DNA of 64,000 nt from contig NZ_JBHSCH010000007.1 in NCBI RefSeq assembly GCF_042651065.1, forward strand, positions 1-64,000. Reading direction: 5' to 3'. Under the pieces are notes generated by a model. The model searched no databases and was not told the DNA's origin. It saw only the letters and a list, made by a program, of their open reading frames with translations. Positions 51,597 through 61,472 of the stretch are shown piece after piece; position 1 is the first letter of the stretch, and every line of letters begins with the position of its first letter. A program made the translations under genes and the position numbers. This DNA comes from Pseudoroseomonas aestuarii (GTDB lineage: Bacteria > Pseudomonadota > Alphaproteobacteria > Acetobacterales > Acetobacteraceae).

Positions 51597-52628
51597 ATGG
51601 GCTACCGGGTCGCGGTCGTCGGCGCCACCGGCAATGTGGGGCGCGAGATCCTCAAGACCCTCGCGGAGCGGGACTTTCCCGTCAGCGAGGTCATCGCCCT
51701 CGCCTCGGGCCGCTCGGCGGGCCAGGAGGTGTCCTTCGGCGAGAAGGGCGTGCTGAAGGTGCAGAACCTGGAGAAGTTCGACTTCGCCGGCACCGATATC
51801 GCCCTGTTCTCGCCCGGCGCCTCGGTCTCCGCCATCCATGCGCCGCGCGCGGCGGCGGCGGGCTGCGTGGTGATCGACAACACCAGCCAGTTCCGCATGG
51901 ACCACGACGTGCCGCTGGTGGTGCCGGAGGTGAACCCGCAGGCGCTGAAGGGCTTCCGCCGGCGCAACATCATCGCCAATCCCAACTGCTCCACCATCCA
52001 GATGGTGGTGGCGCTGAAGCCGCTGCACGAGATCGCCACGGTGCGGCGCGTGGTCGTCGCCACCTACCAGTCGGTCTCCGGCGCGGGGAAGGAGGCGATG
52101 GACGAGCTGTTCACCCAGACCCGCGGCGTCTTCGTCAACGACGCGGCCACGCCCGAGGTGTTCACCAAGCCCATCGCCTTCAACTGCATCCCGCACATCG
52201 ACAAGTTCATGGATGACGGGGCCACCAAGGAGGAGTGGAAGATGGCGGTCGAGACCCGCAAGATCCTCGACCCCGACATCCAGGTGGTGGCCACCTGCGT
52301 CCGCGTGCCGGCCTTCATCGGCCATGGCGAGGCGGTGCATGTGGAGTTCGAGCGGCCGATCACGGTGAACCAGGCCTGGGCGGCGCTGCGCGAGGCGCCG
52401 GGCATCACCGTGCTCGACCACCGCGAGGATGGCGGCTACGCCACCCAGGTGGAGATCGCGGGCGAGGACCCGGTCTTCGTCTCCCGCCTGCGCGCCGATC
52501 CCACCGTGCCGAACGGCCTGGCCTTCTGGTGCGTGGCCGACAATCTGCGCAAGGGCGCGGCGCTGAACGCCGTGCAGATCGCCGAGGAGCTGGTGCGCCA
52601 GGGCCTGCTGGAGAAGCAGGCGGCCTGA
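51597..52628 (+). CDS. asd: aspartate-semialdehyde dehydrogenase
   Basis: 343 residues. It reduces aspartyl phosphate to the semialdehyde, a branch point to lysine/diaminopimelate, methionine and threonine. Features: NADP fold VAVVGATGNVGREILKTL, catalytic Cys in ANPNCSTIQM, substrate-binding TYQSVSGAGKEAMDEL, and His in ATCVRVPAFIGHGEAVHVEF. The ATG at 51597 is preferred over 51588 because GGGGG sits nine bases before it. It follows the chemoreceptor by 127 bases but is probably separately expressed. Confidence 0.97.
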   Translation: MGYRVAVVGATGNVGREILKTLAERDFPVSEVIALASGRSAGQEVSFGEKGVLKVQNLEKFDFAGTDIALFSPGASVSAIHAPRAAAAGCVVIDNTSQFRMDHDVPLVVPEVNPQALKGFRRRNIIANPNCSTIQMVVALKPLHEIATVRRVVVATYQSVSGAGKEAMDELFTQTRGVFVNDAATPEVFTKPIAFNCIPHIDKFMDDGATKEEWKMAVETRKILDPDIQVVATCVRVPAFIGHGEAVHVEFERPITVNQAWAALREAPGITVLDHREDGGYATQVEIAGEDPVFVSRLRADPTVPNGLAFWCVADNLRKGAALNAVQIAEELVRQGLLEKQAA

Positions 52629-52670
52629 GGCGCCGCCCCCGCCGGGCGCATCACGCGAAAGTATGGGATT

Positions 52671-52704
52671 GCGGCGGCACGGCCACGTTGCCGCCGCATC
52701 TTTG
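52671..52704 (+). terminator. hairpin terminator after asd
   Basis: GCGGCGGCA (52671-52679) pairs with TGCCGCCGC (52689-52697), 9 bp, loop of 9 bases, followed by ATCTTTG. It lies 43 bases after the asd stop. Confidence 0.55.
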
Positions 52705-52756
52705 TCCGGCATCCGGGCGGAACCTCCGGGTGTTGTTCAAGCCAGGAGGATTCATC

Positions 52757-53035
52757 ATGCGGAAGACCCTGATGCGCGTCGGGCTGGCGGCCGGGCTGGT
52801 GCTTGGTCTGGCGGCCTGCACCGACCCCTACAGCCCGGGCCAGCGCGCCCTGGGCGCTGGCGCGCTGGGCGCCGGCGCCGGCGCGGGCATCGGCTCGCTG
52901 AGCGGCAATGCCGGCACCGGCGCGCTGATCGGTGGTGCTCTGGGCGCCGTGGGCGGCGCCGTGACCACGCCGGAGCGGCCGGTGGACCCCTATTATGACC
53001 GCCGCCCGCCCCGTGGCGGCTATTACGGCTACTGA
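52757..53035 (+). CDS. glycine-zipper lipoprotein, 92 aa
   Basis: Strong AGGAGGA ribosome-binding site. The signal ends in lipobox LGLAACTD. The mature protein is Gly/Ala-rich with glycine-zipper periodicity (ALGAGALGAGAGAGIGSL, then TGALIGGALGAVGGAV), then a Pro/Tyr/Arg tail DPYYDRRPPRGGYYGY. Such proteins insert in or associate with the outer membrane; related ones include SlyB/Rick_17kDa-type antigens. Function unknown. Confidence 0.82.
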   Translation: MRKTLMRVGLAAGLVLGLAACTDPYSPGQRALGAGALGAGAGAGIGSLSGNAGTGALIGGALGAVGGAVTTPERPVDPYYDRRPPRGGYYGY

Positions 53036-53349
53036 GCCGGTGCCGGCGGCCCCTGCGGGGCGCCGCCGGGCTTCGCTCCCTTCCGCCGCGCGGCCATGGC
53101 GGCGAGTCGGAAGGAAAGCGCCTATCCGCCCGGCAGGAGGGGCGGGAGCCTGCCCACCCTCGGGACGGTCGCCTGGACGGCTGAAAAGGCGAAAACGTTA
53201 ACCCGCAATTTTACCGCACCGTGGCATGGGCGGGGTGGGCGCGTTGACGCTGCATGGCGGCGCACCATAAAAGGTTCCACCGCTTCCCCCCGGCCGCTTG
53301 CCCAGGCCGGGCCGGGAGCGTTTCAGAATAGGCGGAGCGGGATCGGTCC
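53036..53349. other. spacer before sdhC
   Basis: 314 bases with no credible gene. A GC-rich imperfect hairpin (about 53043-53071) follows the lipoprotein gene. An AT-richer stretch at 53180-53215 (GAAAACGTTAACCCGC then ATTTTACC) probably holds the sdh promoter. TTAA at 53198-53201 followed seven bases later by TTTTA loosely resembles a CtrA half-site pair; weak. Confidence 0.4.
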
Positions 53350-53796
53350 ATGGCCAGTACGAAAGACGCGCGCGAGGCGACCATGGTGGGGCGCCGCACG
53401 GACGGGACGCCGGTGAGGCGCCCCCTGTCCCCGCACCTGCAGGTCTATGACATGATGCAGATCACCAGCGGCCTGTCGATCGCGAACCGCGCGACCGGCA
53501 TCGCCTGGACGGTCGGCCTGCTCTTCCTGGTGTGGTGGCTGGTGGCGGCTGCGGCTGGCCCGCGGGCCTTCGCCGCGGCGCAGTGGTTCTTCTCCTCCTT
53601 CCTCGGCATCCTCATCCTGTTCGGCATGACGGCCGTGGCGTGGTTCCACACCCTGGGCGGCGTGCGCCACCTGATGTGGGACGCCGGCTATGGCTACGAC
53701 CTGCCGACCACCTACCGCACCGGCCGGGCCGTGCTGATCGGCACCGCGGTGCTGACGGTGCTGACCTGGTTCATCGTCATCATCGCCTGGGGCTGA
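53350..53796 (+). CDS. sdhC: succinate dehydrogenase cytochrome b556 subunit
   Basis: 148 residues, a membrane anchor with three helices. RPLSPHLQVYDMMQITSGLSI is the canonical N-terminal motif; the Ser and Arg help form the quinone site. The haem-binding His lies in HTLGGVRHLMWDAGYG. With SdhD it binds haem b and quinone for SdhAB (complex II). It is first in sdhCDAB, ten bases before sdhD. Confidence 0.95.
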   Translation: MASTKDAREATMVGRRTDGTPVRRPLSPHLQVYDMMQITSGLSIANRATGIAWTVGLLFLVWWLVAAAAGPRAFAAAQWFFSSFLGILILFGMTAVAWFHTLGGVRHLMWDAGYGYDLPTTYRTGRAVLIGTAVLTVLTWFIVIIAWG

Positions 53797-53806
53797 GGAG
53801 CGGCAC

Positions 53807-54202
53807 ATGAGCGACACCCCGACCCGCGTTCCCCTGCAGTCGCCGCTCGGCCGCGTCCGTGGCCTCGGCTCCGCCAAGCAGGGCTCGCACCACTGGTGGA
53901 TCCAGCGCGTCAGCTCGATGGCGCTGCTGCCGCTGATGCTGTGGTTCATCCTCTCGGTCGCCACCATGGGCGGCAAGGAATACGCCGAGGTTGTGGCGTG
54001 GATCGCCCACCCGCTGAACGCCACGCTGCTGCTGCTGTCCATCGGCCTCGCCTTCCAGCACGCCGCCTCGGGCATGCAGGTGGTGATCGAGGACTACACG
54101 CGCAGCGAGATGGTGCGCATGGCGGTGATCCTGGCGGTGAAGGCCGCCTGCGCGCTGTTCGGCGTGCTGGCCGCCGTGGCCGTGCTGAAGATCGCGATCT
54201 GA
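53807..54202 (+). CDS. sdhD: succinate dehydrogenase hydrophobic anchor subunit
   Basis: 131 residues with three membrane helices. N-terminal PLGRVRGLGSAKQGSHHWWIQR is typical of alphaproteobacterial SdhD. FQHAASGMQVVIEDYTRSE carries the second haem-ligand His and conserved acidic residues. It lies between sdhC and sdhA; the spacer to sdhA is 113 bases. Confidence 0.94.
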   Translation: MSDTPTRVPLQSPLGRVRGLGSAKQGSHHWWIQRVSSMALLPLMLWFILSVATMGGKEYAEVVAWIAHPLNATLLLLSIGLAFQHAASGMQVVIEDYTRSEMVRMAVILAVKAACALFGVLAAVAVLKIAI

Positions 54203-54315
54203 GCCAGCGGTGGGGGGTGGCAAGGCGCCACTCCCGCCCATCTTCACGCTGAGTGCTTTCTGGAAAGGCGGCGGCTCCCTGTGCCCGCTGCGCAAGTGAC
54301 GGACGGATCGGGACG

Positions 54316-56124
54316 ATGAACGCGATCACCATGCCCTCCTCGGGCGCCTACCGCGTGGTGGACCACACCTACGACGTCGTCGTCGTGGGCGCCGGTGGTG
54401 CCGGGCTGCGCGCCACCTTCGGGATGGGTGCGGCGGGGCTGAAAACCGCCTGCATCACCAAGGTCTTCCCGACCCGCAGCCACACCGTGGCAGCGCAGGG
54501 CGGAGTCGGCGCGGCCCTCGGCAACATGGGCGAGGATGACTGGCGCTGGCACATGTACGACACCGTCAAGGGGTCGGACTGGCTGGGCGACCAGGACGCC
54601 ATCGAGTACATGTGCCGCGAGGCGGTGCCGGCCATCATCGAGCTGGAGCACTTCGGCGTGCCCTTCAGCCGCACCGAGGATGGCCGCATCTACCAGCGCC
54701 CCTTCGGCGGGCACATGCAGAACTACGGCAAGACCCCGGCCATGCGCGCCTGCGCTGCGGCCGACCGCACGGGCCATGCCATCCTGCACACGCTCTACCA
54801 GCAGTCGCTGAAGCACCAGTGCGAGTTCTTCATCGAGTATTTCGCGCTCGACCTGATCATGGAGGACGGCGCCTGCCGCGGCGTTATGGCCTGGAACCTG
54901 GAGGATGGCAGCCTCCACCGCTTCCGTGCCCAGACCGTGGTGCTGGCCACCGGCGGCTATGGCCGCGCCTACTTCTCCTGCACCTCCGCCCACACCTGCA
55001 CGGGCGATGGCGGCGGCATGGTGCTGCGCGCCGGCCTGCCGCTGCAGGACAATGAGTTCGTCCAGTTCCACCCCACCGGCATCTACGGCTCGGGCTGCCT
55101 CGTCACCGAGGGCGCCCGCGGCGAGGGCGGCTACCTGACCAACTCCGAGGGCGAGCGCTTCATGGAGCGCTACGCGCCGACGGCGAAGGACCTCGCCTCG
55201 CGCGACGTCGTCAGCCGCGCCATGTCGATGGAGATCCGCGAGGGGCGGGGCGTCGGCCCGCACAAGGACCACATCCACCTGCACCTCGAGCATCTCGGCG
55301 CCGACCTGCTGCATGAGCGGCTGCCCGGCATCTCCGAGACGGCGAAGATCTTCGCCGGCGTGGACGTGACGAAGGAGCCGATCCCGATGCTCCCGACCGT
55401 CCACTACAACATGGGCGGCATCCCGACGAACATCCACTGCGAGGTGCTGGCGGCGACCGGCACCGACCAGGACCGGGTGGTGCCCGGCCTGATGGCGGTG
55501 GGCGAGGCGGCCTCCGTCTCGGTGCATGGCGCCAACCGCCTCGGCACCAACTCGCTGCTCGACCTGGTGGTGTTCGGCCGCGCCGCCGCGCTGCGCGCCG
55601 CCGAGACGATCAAGCCCGGCGCCACCCAGGCGCCGCTGCCGCCCAAGGCCGGCGAGGCCGCGCTGGACCGGCTGGACCGCGTCCGCCACGCCAAGGGCGG
55701 CACCTCGGTGGCCGATCTGCGCCTGCAGATGCAGCGCACCATGCAGACCCATGCCGCCGTCTTCCGCACCTCCGACCTGCTGAAGGAAGGCGTGGAGAAG
55801 ATGGAGAAGGTGGCCGCCGGCTATTCGGACATCCGCATCGCCGACCGCAGCCTGATCTGGAACAGCGACCTGGTCGAGGCGCTGGAGCTGGACAACCTGA
55901 TCGGCAACGCGCTGACCACCGTGGTCGGCGCCGAGGCGCGGCACGAGAGCCGCGGTGCCCATGCGCATGAGGATTATCCGGAGCGCGACGACGCGAACTG
56001 GATGAAGCACACCCTTGCCCGCATGGACGACAAGTACAAGATCAGCCTCGACTACCGTGACGTGAAGATGCGGACCCTCACCAACGAGGTTCAGGTCTTC
56101 CCGCCCAAGCCGCGCGTTTACTGA
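54316..56124 (+). CDS. sdhA: succinate dehydrogenase flavoprotein subunit
   Basis: 602 residues, standard. It oxidises succinate to fumarate with covalent FAD. Features: FAD fold YDVVVVGAGGAGLRATFGM, covalent-FAD His in RSHTVAAQGGVGAALGN, substrate residues in FHPTGIYGSGCLVTEGARGEG, and MGGIPTNIHCEVLA with catalytic His and Arg. C-terminal end LDYRDVKMRTLTNEVQVFPP is typical. It is attached to the inner face of the membrane through SdhCD. Confidence 0.98.
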   Translation: MNAITMPSSGAYRVVDHTYDVVVVGAGGAGLRATFGMGAAGLKTACITKVFPTRSHTVAAQGGVGAALGNMGEDDWRWHMYDTVKGSDWLGDQDAIEYMCREAVPAIIELEHFGVPFSRTEDGRIYQRPFGGHMQNYGKTPAMRACAAADRTGHAILHTLYQQSLKHQCEFFIEYFALDLIMEDGACRGVMAWNLEDGSLHRFRAQTVVLATGGYGRAYFSCTSAHTCTGDGGGMVLRAGLPLQDNEFVQFHPTGIYGSGCLVTEGARGEGGYLTNSEGERFMERYAPTAKDLASRDVVSRAMSMEIREGRGVGPHKDHIHLHLEHLGADLLHERLPGISETAKIFAGVDVTKEPIPMLPTVHYNMGGIPTNIHCEVLAATGTDQDRVVPGLMAVGEAASVSVHGANRLGTNSLLDLVVFGRAAALRAAETIKPGATQAPLPPKAGEAALDRLDRVRHAKGGTSVADLRLQMQRTMQTHAAVFRTSDLLKEGVEKMEKVAAGYSDIRIADRSLIWNSDLVEALELDNLIGNALTTVVGAEARHESRGAHAHEDYPERDDANWMKHTLARMDDKYKISLDYRDVKMRTLTNEVQVFPPKPRVY

Positions 56125-56141
56125 GGGAAGGAGCGGGACTC

Positions 56142-56924
56142 ATGGCCACCTTCACGCTGCCCAAGAATTCCACCATCGGCACCGGCAAGACCTACAAGGC
56201 CGAGGCCGGCGCCAAGAACGTCAAGGCGTTCAAGATCTACCGGTTCGACCCCGACACGGGGGAGAACCCGCGCTACGACACCTACGAGATCGATCTCGAC
56301 AAGTGCGGCCCCATGGTCCTGGACGCGCTGATCAAGATCAAGAACGAGGTGGACACCACGCTGACCTTCCGGCGTTCCTGCCGCGAGGGCATCTGCGGCT
56401 CCTGCTCGATGAACATCGACGGGATGAACACGCTGGCCTGCCTGAAGCCGATCGAGGATGTGAAGAAGGACGTGCGCATCACGCCGCTTCCGCACATGCC
56501 GGTGGTGAAGGACCTGGTGCCGGACCTGACGCATATCTACGCGCAGCTGCGCTCCATCGAGCCCTGGCTGAAGTCCGACACGCCGCCGCCGCCGGATGAG
56601 GAGCGCCGCCAGTCGAAGGACGAGCGCGCCAAGCTCGACGGGCTGTGGGAGTGCATCCTGTGCTTCTGCTGCTCCACGGCCTGCCCCTCCTACTGGTGGA
56701 ATGGCGACCGCTATCTCGGCCCGGCCGTGCTGCTGCAGGCCTATCGCTGGATCGCGGATTCGCGCGACGACCACACGGGCGAGCGCCTCGACGACCTCGA
56801 GGATCCGTTCCGCCTGTATCGCTGCCACACCATCATGAACTGCGCCGCGACCTGCCCGAAGGGGCTGAACCCGGCCCAGGCCATCGGCAAGATCAAGCAG
56901 ATGATGGTCGAGCGCCAGGGCTGA
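56142..56924 (+). CDS. sdhB: succinate dehydrogenase iron-sulfur subunit
   Basis: 260 residues. It carries three Fe-S clusters: [2Fe-2S] ligands in RSCREGICGSCSMNIDG plus LACL; [4Fe-4S] in ECILCFCCSTACPSYWW; [3Fe-4S] in CHTIMNCAATCPKGLNP. It passes electrons from SdhA to quinone. Seventeen bases after sdhA; the operon ends at a strong bidirectional terminator. Confidence 0.98.
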   Translation: MATFTLPKNSTIGTGKTYKAEAGAKNVKAFKIYRFDPDTGENPRYDTYEIDLDKCGPMVLDALIKIKNEVDTTLTFRRSCREGICGSCSMNIDGMNTLACLKPIEDVKKDVRITPLPHMPVVKDLVPDLTHIYAQLRSIEPWLKSDTPPPPDEERRQSKDERAKLDGLWECILCFCCSTACPSYWWNGDRYLGPAVLLQAYRWIADSRDDHTGERLDDLEDPFRLYRCHTIMNCAATCPKGLNPAQAIGKIKQMMVERQG

Positions 56925-56954
56925 CGCCCTTCACCGGAACGGTCCGGAACAAGA

Positions 56955-56990
56955 AAGGCCCGGGGGAAGGAATTCCCCCGGGCCTTTTCA
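56955..56990. terminator. bidirectional terminator, GGAA-loop type (sdhB / DUF2171)
   Basis: AAGGCCCGGGGGAA (56955-56968) pairs with TTCCCCCGGGCCTT (56973-56986), a 14-bp perfect stem with a GGAA loop. TTTT follows on the plus strand, and a short T-run on the minus. It serves the convergent sdhB and DUF2171 genes. Confidence 0.92.
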
Positions 56991-57004
56991 ATTCCGATTC
57001 GCCC

Positions 57005-57274
57005 TCAGGACTGGGCCTGGAAATTCGGCCCGATCCCGGGCTCCGGCGCGTCCTGCAGGAGGGACTGCGCGGCTTTGTGATTGACCACCGTGGTCACCCG
57101 TCCCGGCTCGGTCGAGGCCACCGCCGAGATCGGCAGGTATTTGTGCTGACCATCTGTGGAATCGTTGCGCGTCAGCTTGATGAAGTCGCCCTCCAGATGG
57201 TCGACGGTGCCGAGATGGTTGCCACAGGAGCCGACGATTTCAGCCCGTTCCGTGATCGTGGACTTGTCGATCAT
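57005..57274 (-). CDS. DUF2171 (PRC-barrel-like) protein
   Basis: 89 residues: MIDKSTITERAEIVGSCGNH, then GTVDHLEGDFIKLTRND and QHKYLPISAVASTEPG. This is a short beta-barrel-like protein of DUF2171. No signal peptide. Often seen near stress or storage genes in alphaproteobacteria; function unknown. Confidence 0.82.
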   Translation of the reverse strand: MIDKSTITERAEIVGSCGNHLGTVDHLEGDFIKLTRNDSTDGQHKYLPISAVASTEPGRVTTVVNHKAAQSLLQDAPEPGIGPNFQAQS

Positions 57275-57464
57275 TGGGCGTCGCTCCGTTCTGTTGTTTC
57301 GCCTGATTTGTAAACGCAGCCATGCAGGCAGGGGATGCGCCGCCGGAACATGACGCTGCTTTCATCACTTCACGAAATCTAAAAAACCCACCCTTTCCGT
57401 AGGTTGTGGAACGTTGTGAAAGTGCGGTTGCCGGTTTCGGCCACCCAGGCTATGCCGCATTGCG
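57275..57464. promoter_or_regulatory. AT-rich divergent spacer before zapE
   Basis: 190 bases unusually AT-rich for this DNA, including ATCTAAAAAACCCACCC around 57378-57394 and the direct repeat GTTGTG-AACGTTGTGAA near 57406-57420. It must hold the promoters of DUF2171 and zapE. No assured -35/-10 pair. Confidence 0.4.
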
Positions 57465-58652
57465 ATGGATGGCCCCTTAAAGCCGGGCGGTGCCGCAAGC
57501 CCCCCGTCCCCCGCTGAAGGTCCTCTGCCGGCCTACCGTGCGAAGGTGGCGGCGGGGGAACTCCGCGCCGACCCCGCCCAGGCGCTCGCCGCCGAGACGT
57601 TGCAGGATCTGTGGCGCCGCACCCGCGGCTACGAGCCGCGGCAGGAGCAGCCCACGGCCGAGGGTGGCGGCTTCATGAGCCGCTTCTTCCGCCGCAAGCC
57701 GGTGGAGGAGGCGCCGGGCAACGCGCCGCAGGGCCTCTACCTCGTGGGCGAGGTGGGGCGCGGCAAGTCCATGCTGATGGACCTGTTCTTCCTCTGCGCC
57801 GACGTGCCGCGGAAGAAGCGCATCCACTTCCACCAGTTCATGCAGCAGTCGCACCAGCGCATCCATGCCTGGAAGAAGCAGCATGGCGACGCGGCGGACC
57901 CGATCCCGCCGCTGGCCGACCAGATCCTCGCCGAGGCCTCGCTGCTCTGCTTCGACGAGTTCCAGGTGCACGACATCGCCGACGCGATGATCCTGGGGCG
58001 GCTGTTCGAGGCGCTGTTCGCGCGCGGCACCGTCATCGTCGCCACCAGCAACACGGCGCCGGACGATCTGTTCAAGGGCCGACCCGGGCGGGACGCCTTC
58101 CTTCCCTTCATCGCGCTGATCAACAGGAACGTGGCGGTGCTGCACCTGCAATCGGCGCAGGATTACCGGCGTGACCGCATCCAGGGCCTGCCGACCTGGC
58201 ACGCGCCGGCCGATGGCCGGGCGGAGCGGGCGCTGGATGCCGCCTTCCGGGAGCTGACCGGCAAGCCGCATGGCGCCCCGGAGGTGATCTCGGTGCTCGG
58301 CCGGCGGGTCGAGATCCCGCAGGCGGCGGGCGGCGTGGCGCGGGCGGATTTCGACGCGCTCTGCGGCAAGCCGCTGGGGCCGGCCGACTACCTGGCTATC
58401 TCCACCCACTACCACACGCTGGTGCTGGACGGCGTGCCGCGGCTGGGGCCGGACAATTTCGACAAGGCCCGCCGCTTCATCACCCTGATCGACACGCTCT
58501 ACGAGCACCGCTGCAAGCTGGTGGCCTCGGCCGCCGCCCTGCCGGACCAGCTCTACGAGCAGGGCGAGAACGCGGCGATGTTCCAGCGCACCGCGTCGCG
58601 CCTGATGGAAATGCAAAGCCACGACTATCTGGGCCTGCCGCACCTCACCTGA
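57465..58652 (+). CDS. zapE: AFG1-like ATPase, cell division protein ZapE
   Basis: 395 residues. P-loop ATPase with Walker A LVGEVGRGKSMLMDLFF, Walker B LLCFDEFQVHDIADA and sensor TSNTAPDDLFKGR, a hallmark of AFG1/LACE1 proteins. In E. coli ZapE binds FtsZ during constriction; in mitochondria AFG1 helps degrade respiratory-chain subunits. The place between sdh and mdh-suc fits the respiratory link and is conserved in alphaproteobacteria. An insertion MSRFFRRKPVEEAPGN lies before the P-loop. Confidence 0.93.
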   Translation: MDGPLKPGGAASPPSPAEGPLPAYRAKVAAGELRADPAQALAAETLQDLWRRTRGYEPRQEQPTAEGGGFMSRFFRRKPVEEAPGNAPQGLYLVGEVGRGKSMLMDLFFLCADVPRKKRIHFHQFMQQSHQRIHAWKKQHGDAADPIPPLADQILAEASLLCFDEFQVHDIADAMILGRLFEALFARGTVIVATSNTAPDDLFKGRPGRDAFLPFIALINRNVAVLHLQSAQDYRRDRIQGLPTWHAPADGRAERALDAAFRELTGKPHGAPEVISVLGRRVEIPQAAGGVARADFDALCGKPLGPADYLAISTHYHTLVLDGVPRLGPDNFDKARRFITLIDTLYEHRCKLVASAAALPDQLYEQGENAAMFQRTASRLMEMQSHDYLGLPHLT

Positions 58653-58683
58653 GGAGCGGGGCCGCCACCGGAAAGGAGTTGCC

Positions 58684-59094
58684 ATGCGACTGATCCCGCT
58701 CTGCCTGCTCGGCCTCCTGGCCGCCTCCACCGCCCCAGGCATGATCTCTGGCGCGGAAGCCGCGCCGAATCGCGGCGAGGGGCGCACCGTCTCCGCCAAA
58801 TCCGCCAAGGCGGGCAGCGTCCTCCGCACGGCAGCCCGGCCGGCCGCGCAGCCGCAGCGCAGCGCGGTCCGCCCGGCTGCCGCCAAGGGCAACCAGCTGC
58901 TGCGCCGCCCCGCCATGCAGCCGCAGCGCACCGCCGTGCGGCCAGCCGCCCGCCCGCCGGCCGGCGGCGCGCGCCTCACCTCCTGGCAGGCCGGCCTGCC
59001 GCTGGCCTCCGGCACGCAGCGTGAGTGCCCGGTGGGCACCCTGGCCACCCTGGCCCGCGGCCATGATGACGTGATCCGCTGCATGCCGCTTTGA
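58684..59094 (+). CDS. small exported protein with Arg-Pro-Ala repeats, 136 aa
   Basis: AAAGGAG ribosome-binding site. Signal peptide to about residue 27 (LLGLLAASTAPGMISGAEAA). The middle has repeats of RPAA and QPQR(S/T)AVRPAA. The C-terminus has two cysteines (RECPVGTLATLARGHDDVIRC) that may form a disulfide. No known family. It is between zapE and mdh. Confidence 0.55.
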   Translation: MRLIPLCLLGLLAASTAPGMISGAEAAPNRGEGRTVSAKSAKAGSVLRTAARPAAQPQRSAVRPAAAKGNQLLRRPAMQPQRTAVRPAARPPAGGARLTSWQAGLPLASGTQRECPVGTLATLARGHDDVIRCMPL

Positions 59095-59238
59095 GCGGCA
59101 ATCCTCCGGCCCCTGGCGTTCCGATTGTCCTGAAACGGCACCAGCCCGCCTTGCCCATGCGGGTGGGGCGGAGTAGGTAGCCGCTGCAAGATTTCCCTGA
59201 TCTCGCCCATCGACGAACGCCTCGGGAAGGAGCCTCCT

Positions 59239-60192
59239 ATGGCCCGTAAGAAGATTGCGCTGGTCGGCGCCGGCAATATTGGCGGCACGCTCGCTCACCT
59301 GATCGGCCTCAAGGAACTGGGCGATGTCGTCCTGTTCGACGTGTTCGCCGGCGTGGCCGCCGGCAAGGCGCTGGACATCATGCAGTCCGGCCCGGTCGAC
59401 GGGTTCGACAGCAAGATGGTCGGCGCCGCCGACTACGCCGCCATCGAGGGCGCCGACGTGGTGATCGTCACCGCCGGCTTCCCCCGCCTGCCGGGCATGA
59501 CGCGCGACGACCTGCTGACCAAGAACGCCGAGGTCATCACCAAGGTCGCCGAGGGCATCAAGACCTATGCCCCGAACGCCTTCGTCATCTGCATCACCAA
59601 CCCGCTCGACGTGATGGTGTGGGTGCTGCAGCAGAAGTCCGGCCTGCCGCCGGAGAAGGTCGTCGGCATGGCCGGCGTGCTGGATTCCGCGCGCTTCCGC
59701 CTGTTCCTGGCCGAGGAGTTCGGCGTCTCGGTCGAGGACGTGACGGCCTTCGTGCTGGGCGGCCATGGCGACACCATGGTGCCGCTGACCCGCTACTCCA
59801 CCGTCGCCGGCATCCCGGTGCCGGACCTGGTGAAGATGGGCTGGACCACCCAGGACAAGATCGACGCCATCGTGACCCGCACCGCCAATGGCGGCGGCGA
59901 GATCGTCAAGCTGCTGGAGAAGGGCTCGGCCTTCTATGCCCCGGCGGCCTCGGCCATCGCCATGGCGGAGAGCTACCTGAAGGACAAGAAGCGCGTCCTG
60001 CCCTGCGCCGTGCTGCTGAACGGCGAGTACGGCATGAACGACTTCTATGTCGGCGTGCCCGTCGTCATCGGCGACAAGGGCGTGGAGAAGATCGTCGAGG
60101 TCCAGTTCACCGACGCCGAGAAGGCCGCCTTCGACAAATCCTGCGACGCGGTGAAGAAGCTCATCGCGGACTTCAAGAAGCTCGGCGTCTGA
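59239..60192 (+). CDS. mdh: malate dehydrogenase (lactate-dehydrogenase-like type)
   Basis: 317 residues. NAD-dependent oxidation of malate to oxaloacetate. NAD fold KIALVGAGNIGGTLAHLIG; substrate Args in GFPRLPGMTRDDLL; TNPLDVMVWV; catalytic His in GGHGDTMVPLTRYS. It belongs to the LDH-like MDH typical of alphaproteobacteria. GGGAAGGAG precedes the ATG. A strong hairpin follows before sucC. Confidence 0.97.
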   Translation: MARKKIALVGAGNIGGTLAHLIGLKELGDVVLFDVFAGVAAGKALDIMQSGPVDGFDSKMVGAADYAAIEGADVVIVTAGFPRLPGMTRDDLLTKNAEVITKVAEGIKTYAPNAFVICITNPLDVMVWVLQQKSGLPPEKVVGMAGVLDSARFRLFLAEEFGVSVEDVTAFVLGGHGDTMVPLTRYSTVAGIPVPDLVKMGWTTQDKIDAIVTRTANGGGEIVKLLEKGSAFYAPAASAIAMAESYLKDKKRVLPCAVLLNGEYGMNDFYVGVPVVIGDKGVEKIVEVQFTDAEKAAFDKSCDAVKKLIADFKKLGV

Positions 60193-60199
60193 GCCTCCC

Positions 60200-60225
60200 G
60201 CGGCCGGGGCGGTCGCCCCGGCCGC
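60200..60225 (+). terminator. hairpin between mdh and sucC
   Basis: GCGGCCGGGGC (60200-60210) and its complement (60215-60225) form an 11-bp stem with a GGTC loop, 7 bases after mdh. No T-tract; may stabilise mdh mRNA or attenuate read-through into sucC. Confidence 0.5.
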
Positions 60226-60274
60226 TCCCCATCCGGCCGCGCCCCGGCCGTCCAGCCCAGCAAAGGGTGAGCGG

Positions 60275-61471
<1,197 letters not shown>

Positions 61472-61472
61472 G

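Noticed and set aside
53198..53213. CtrA-type binding site before sdhC
   Set aside because: Only one TTAA half-site matches; the second reads TTTTA. Too weak to claim.
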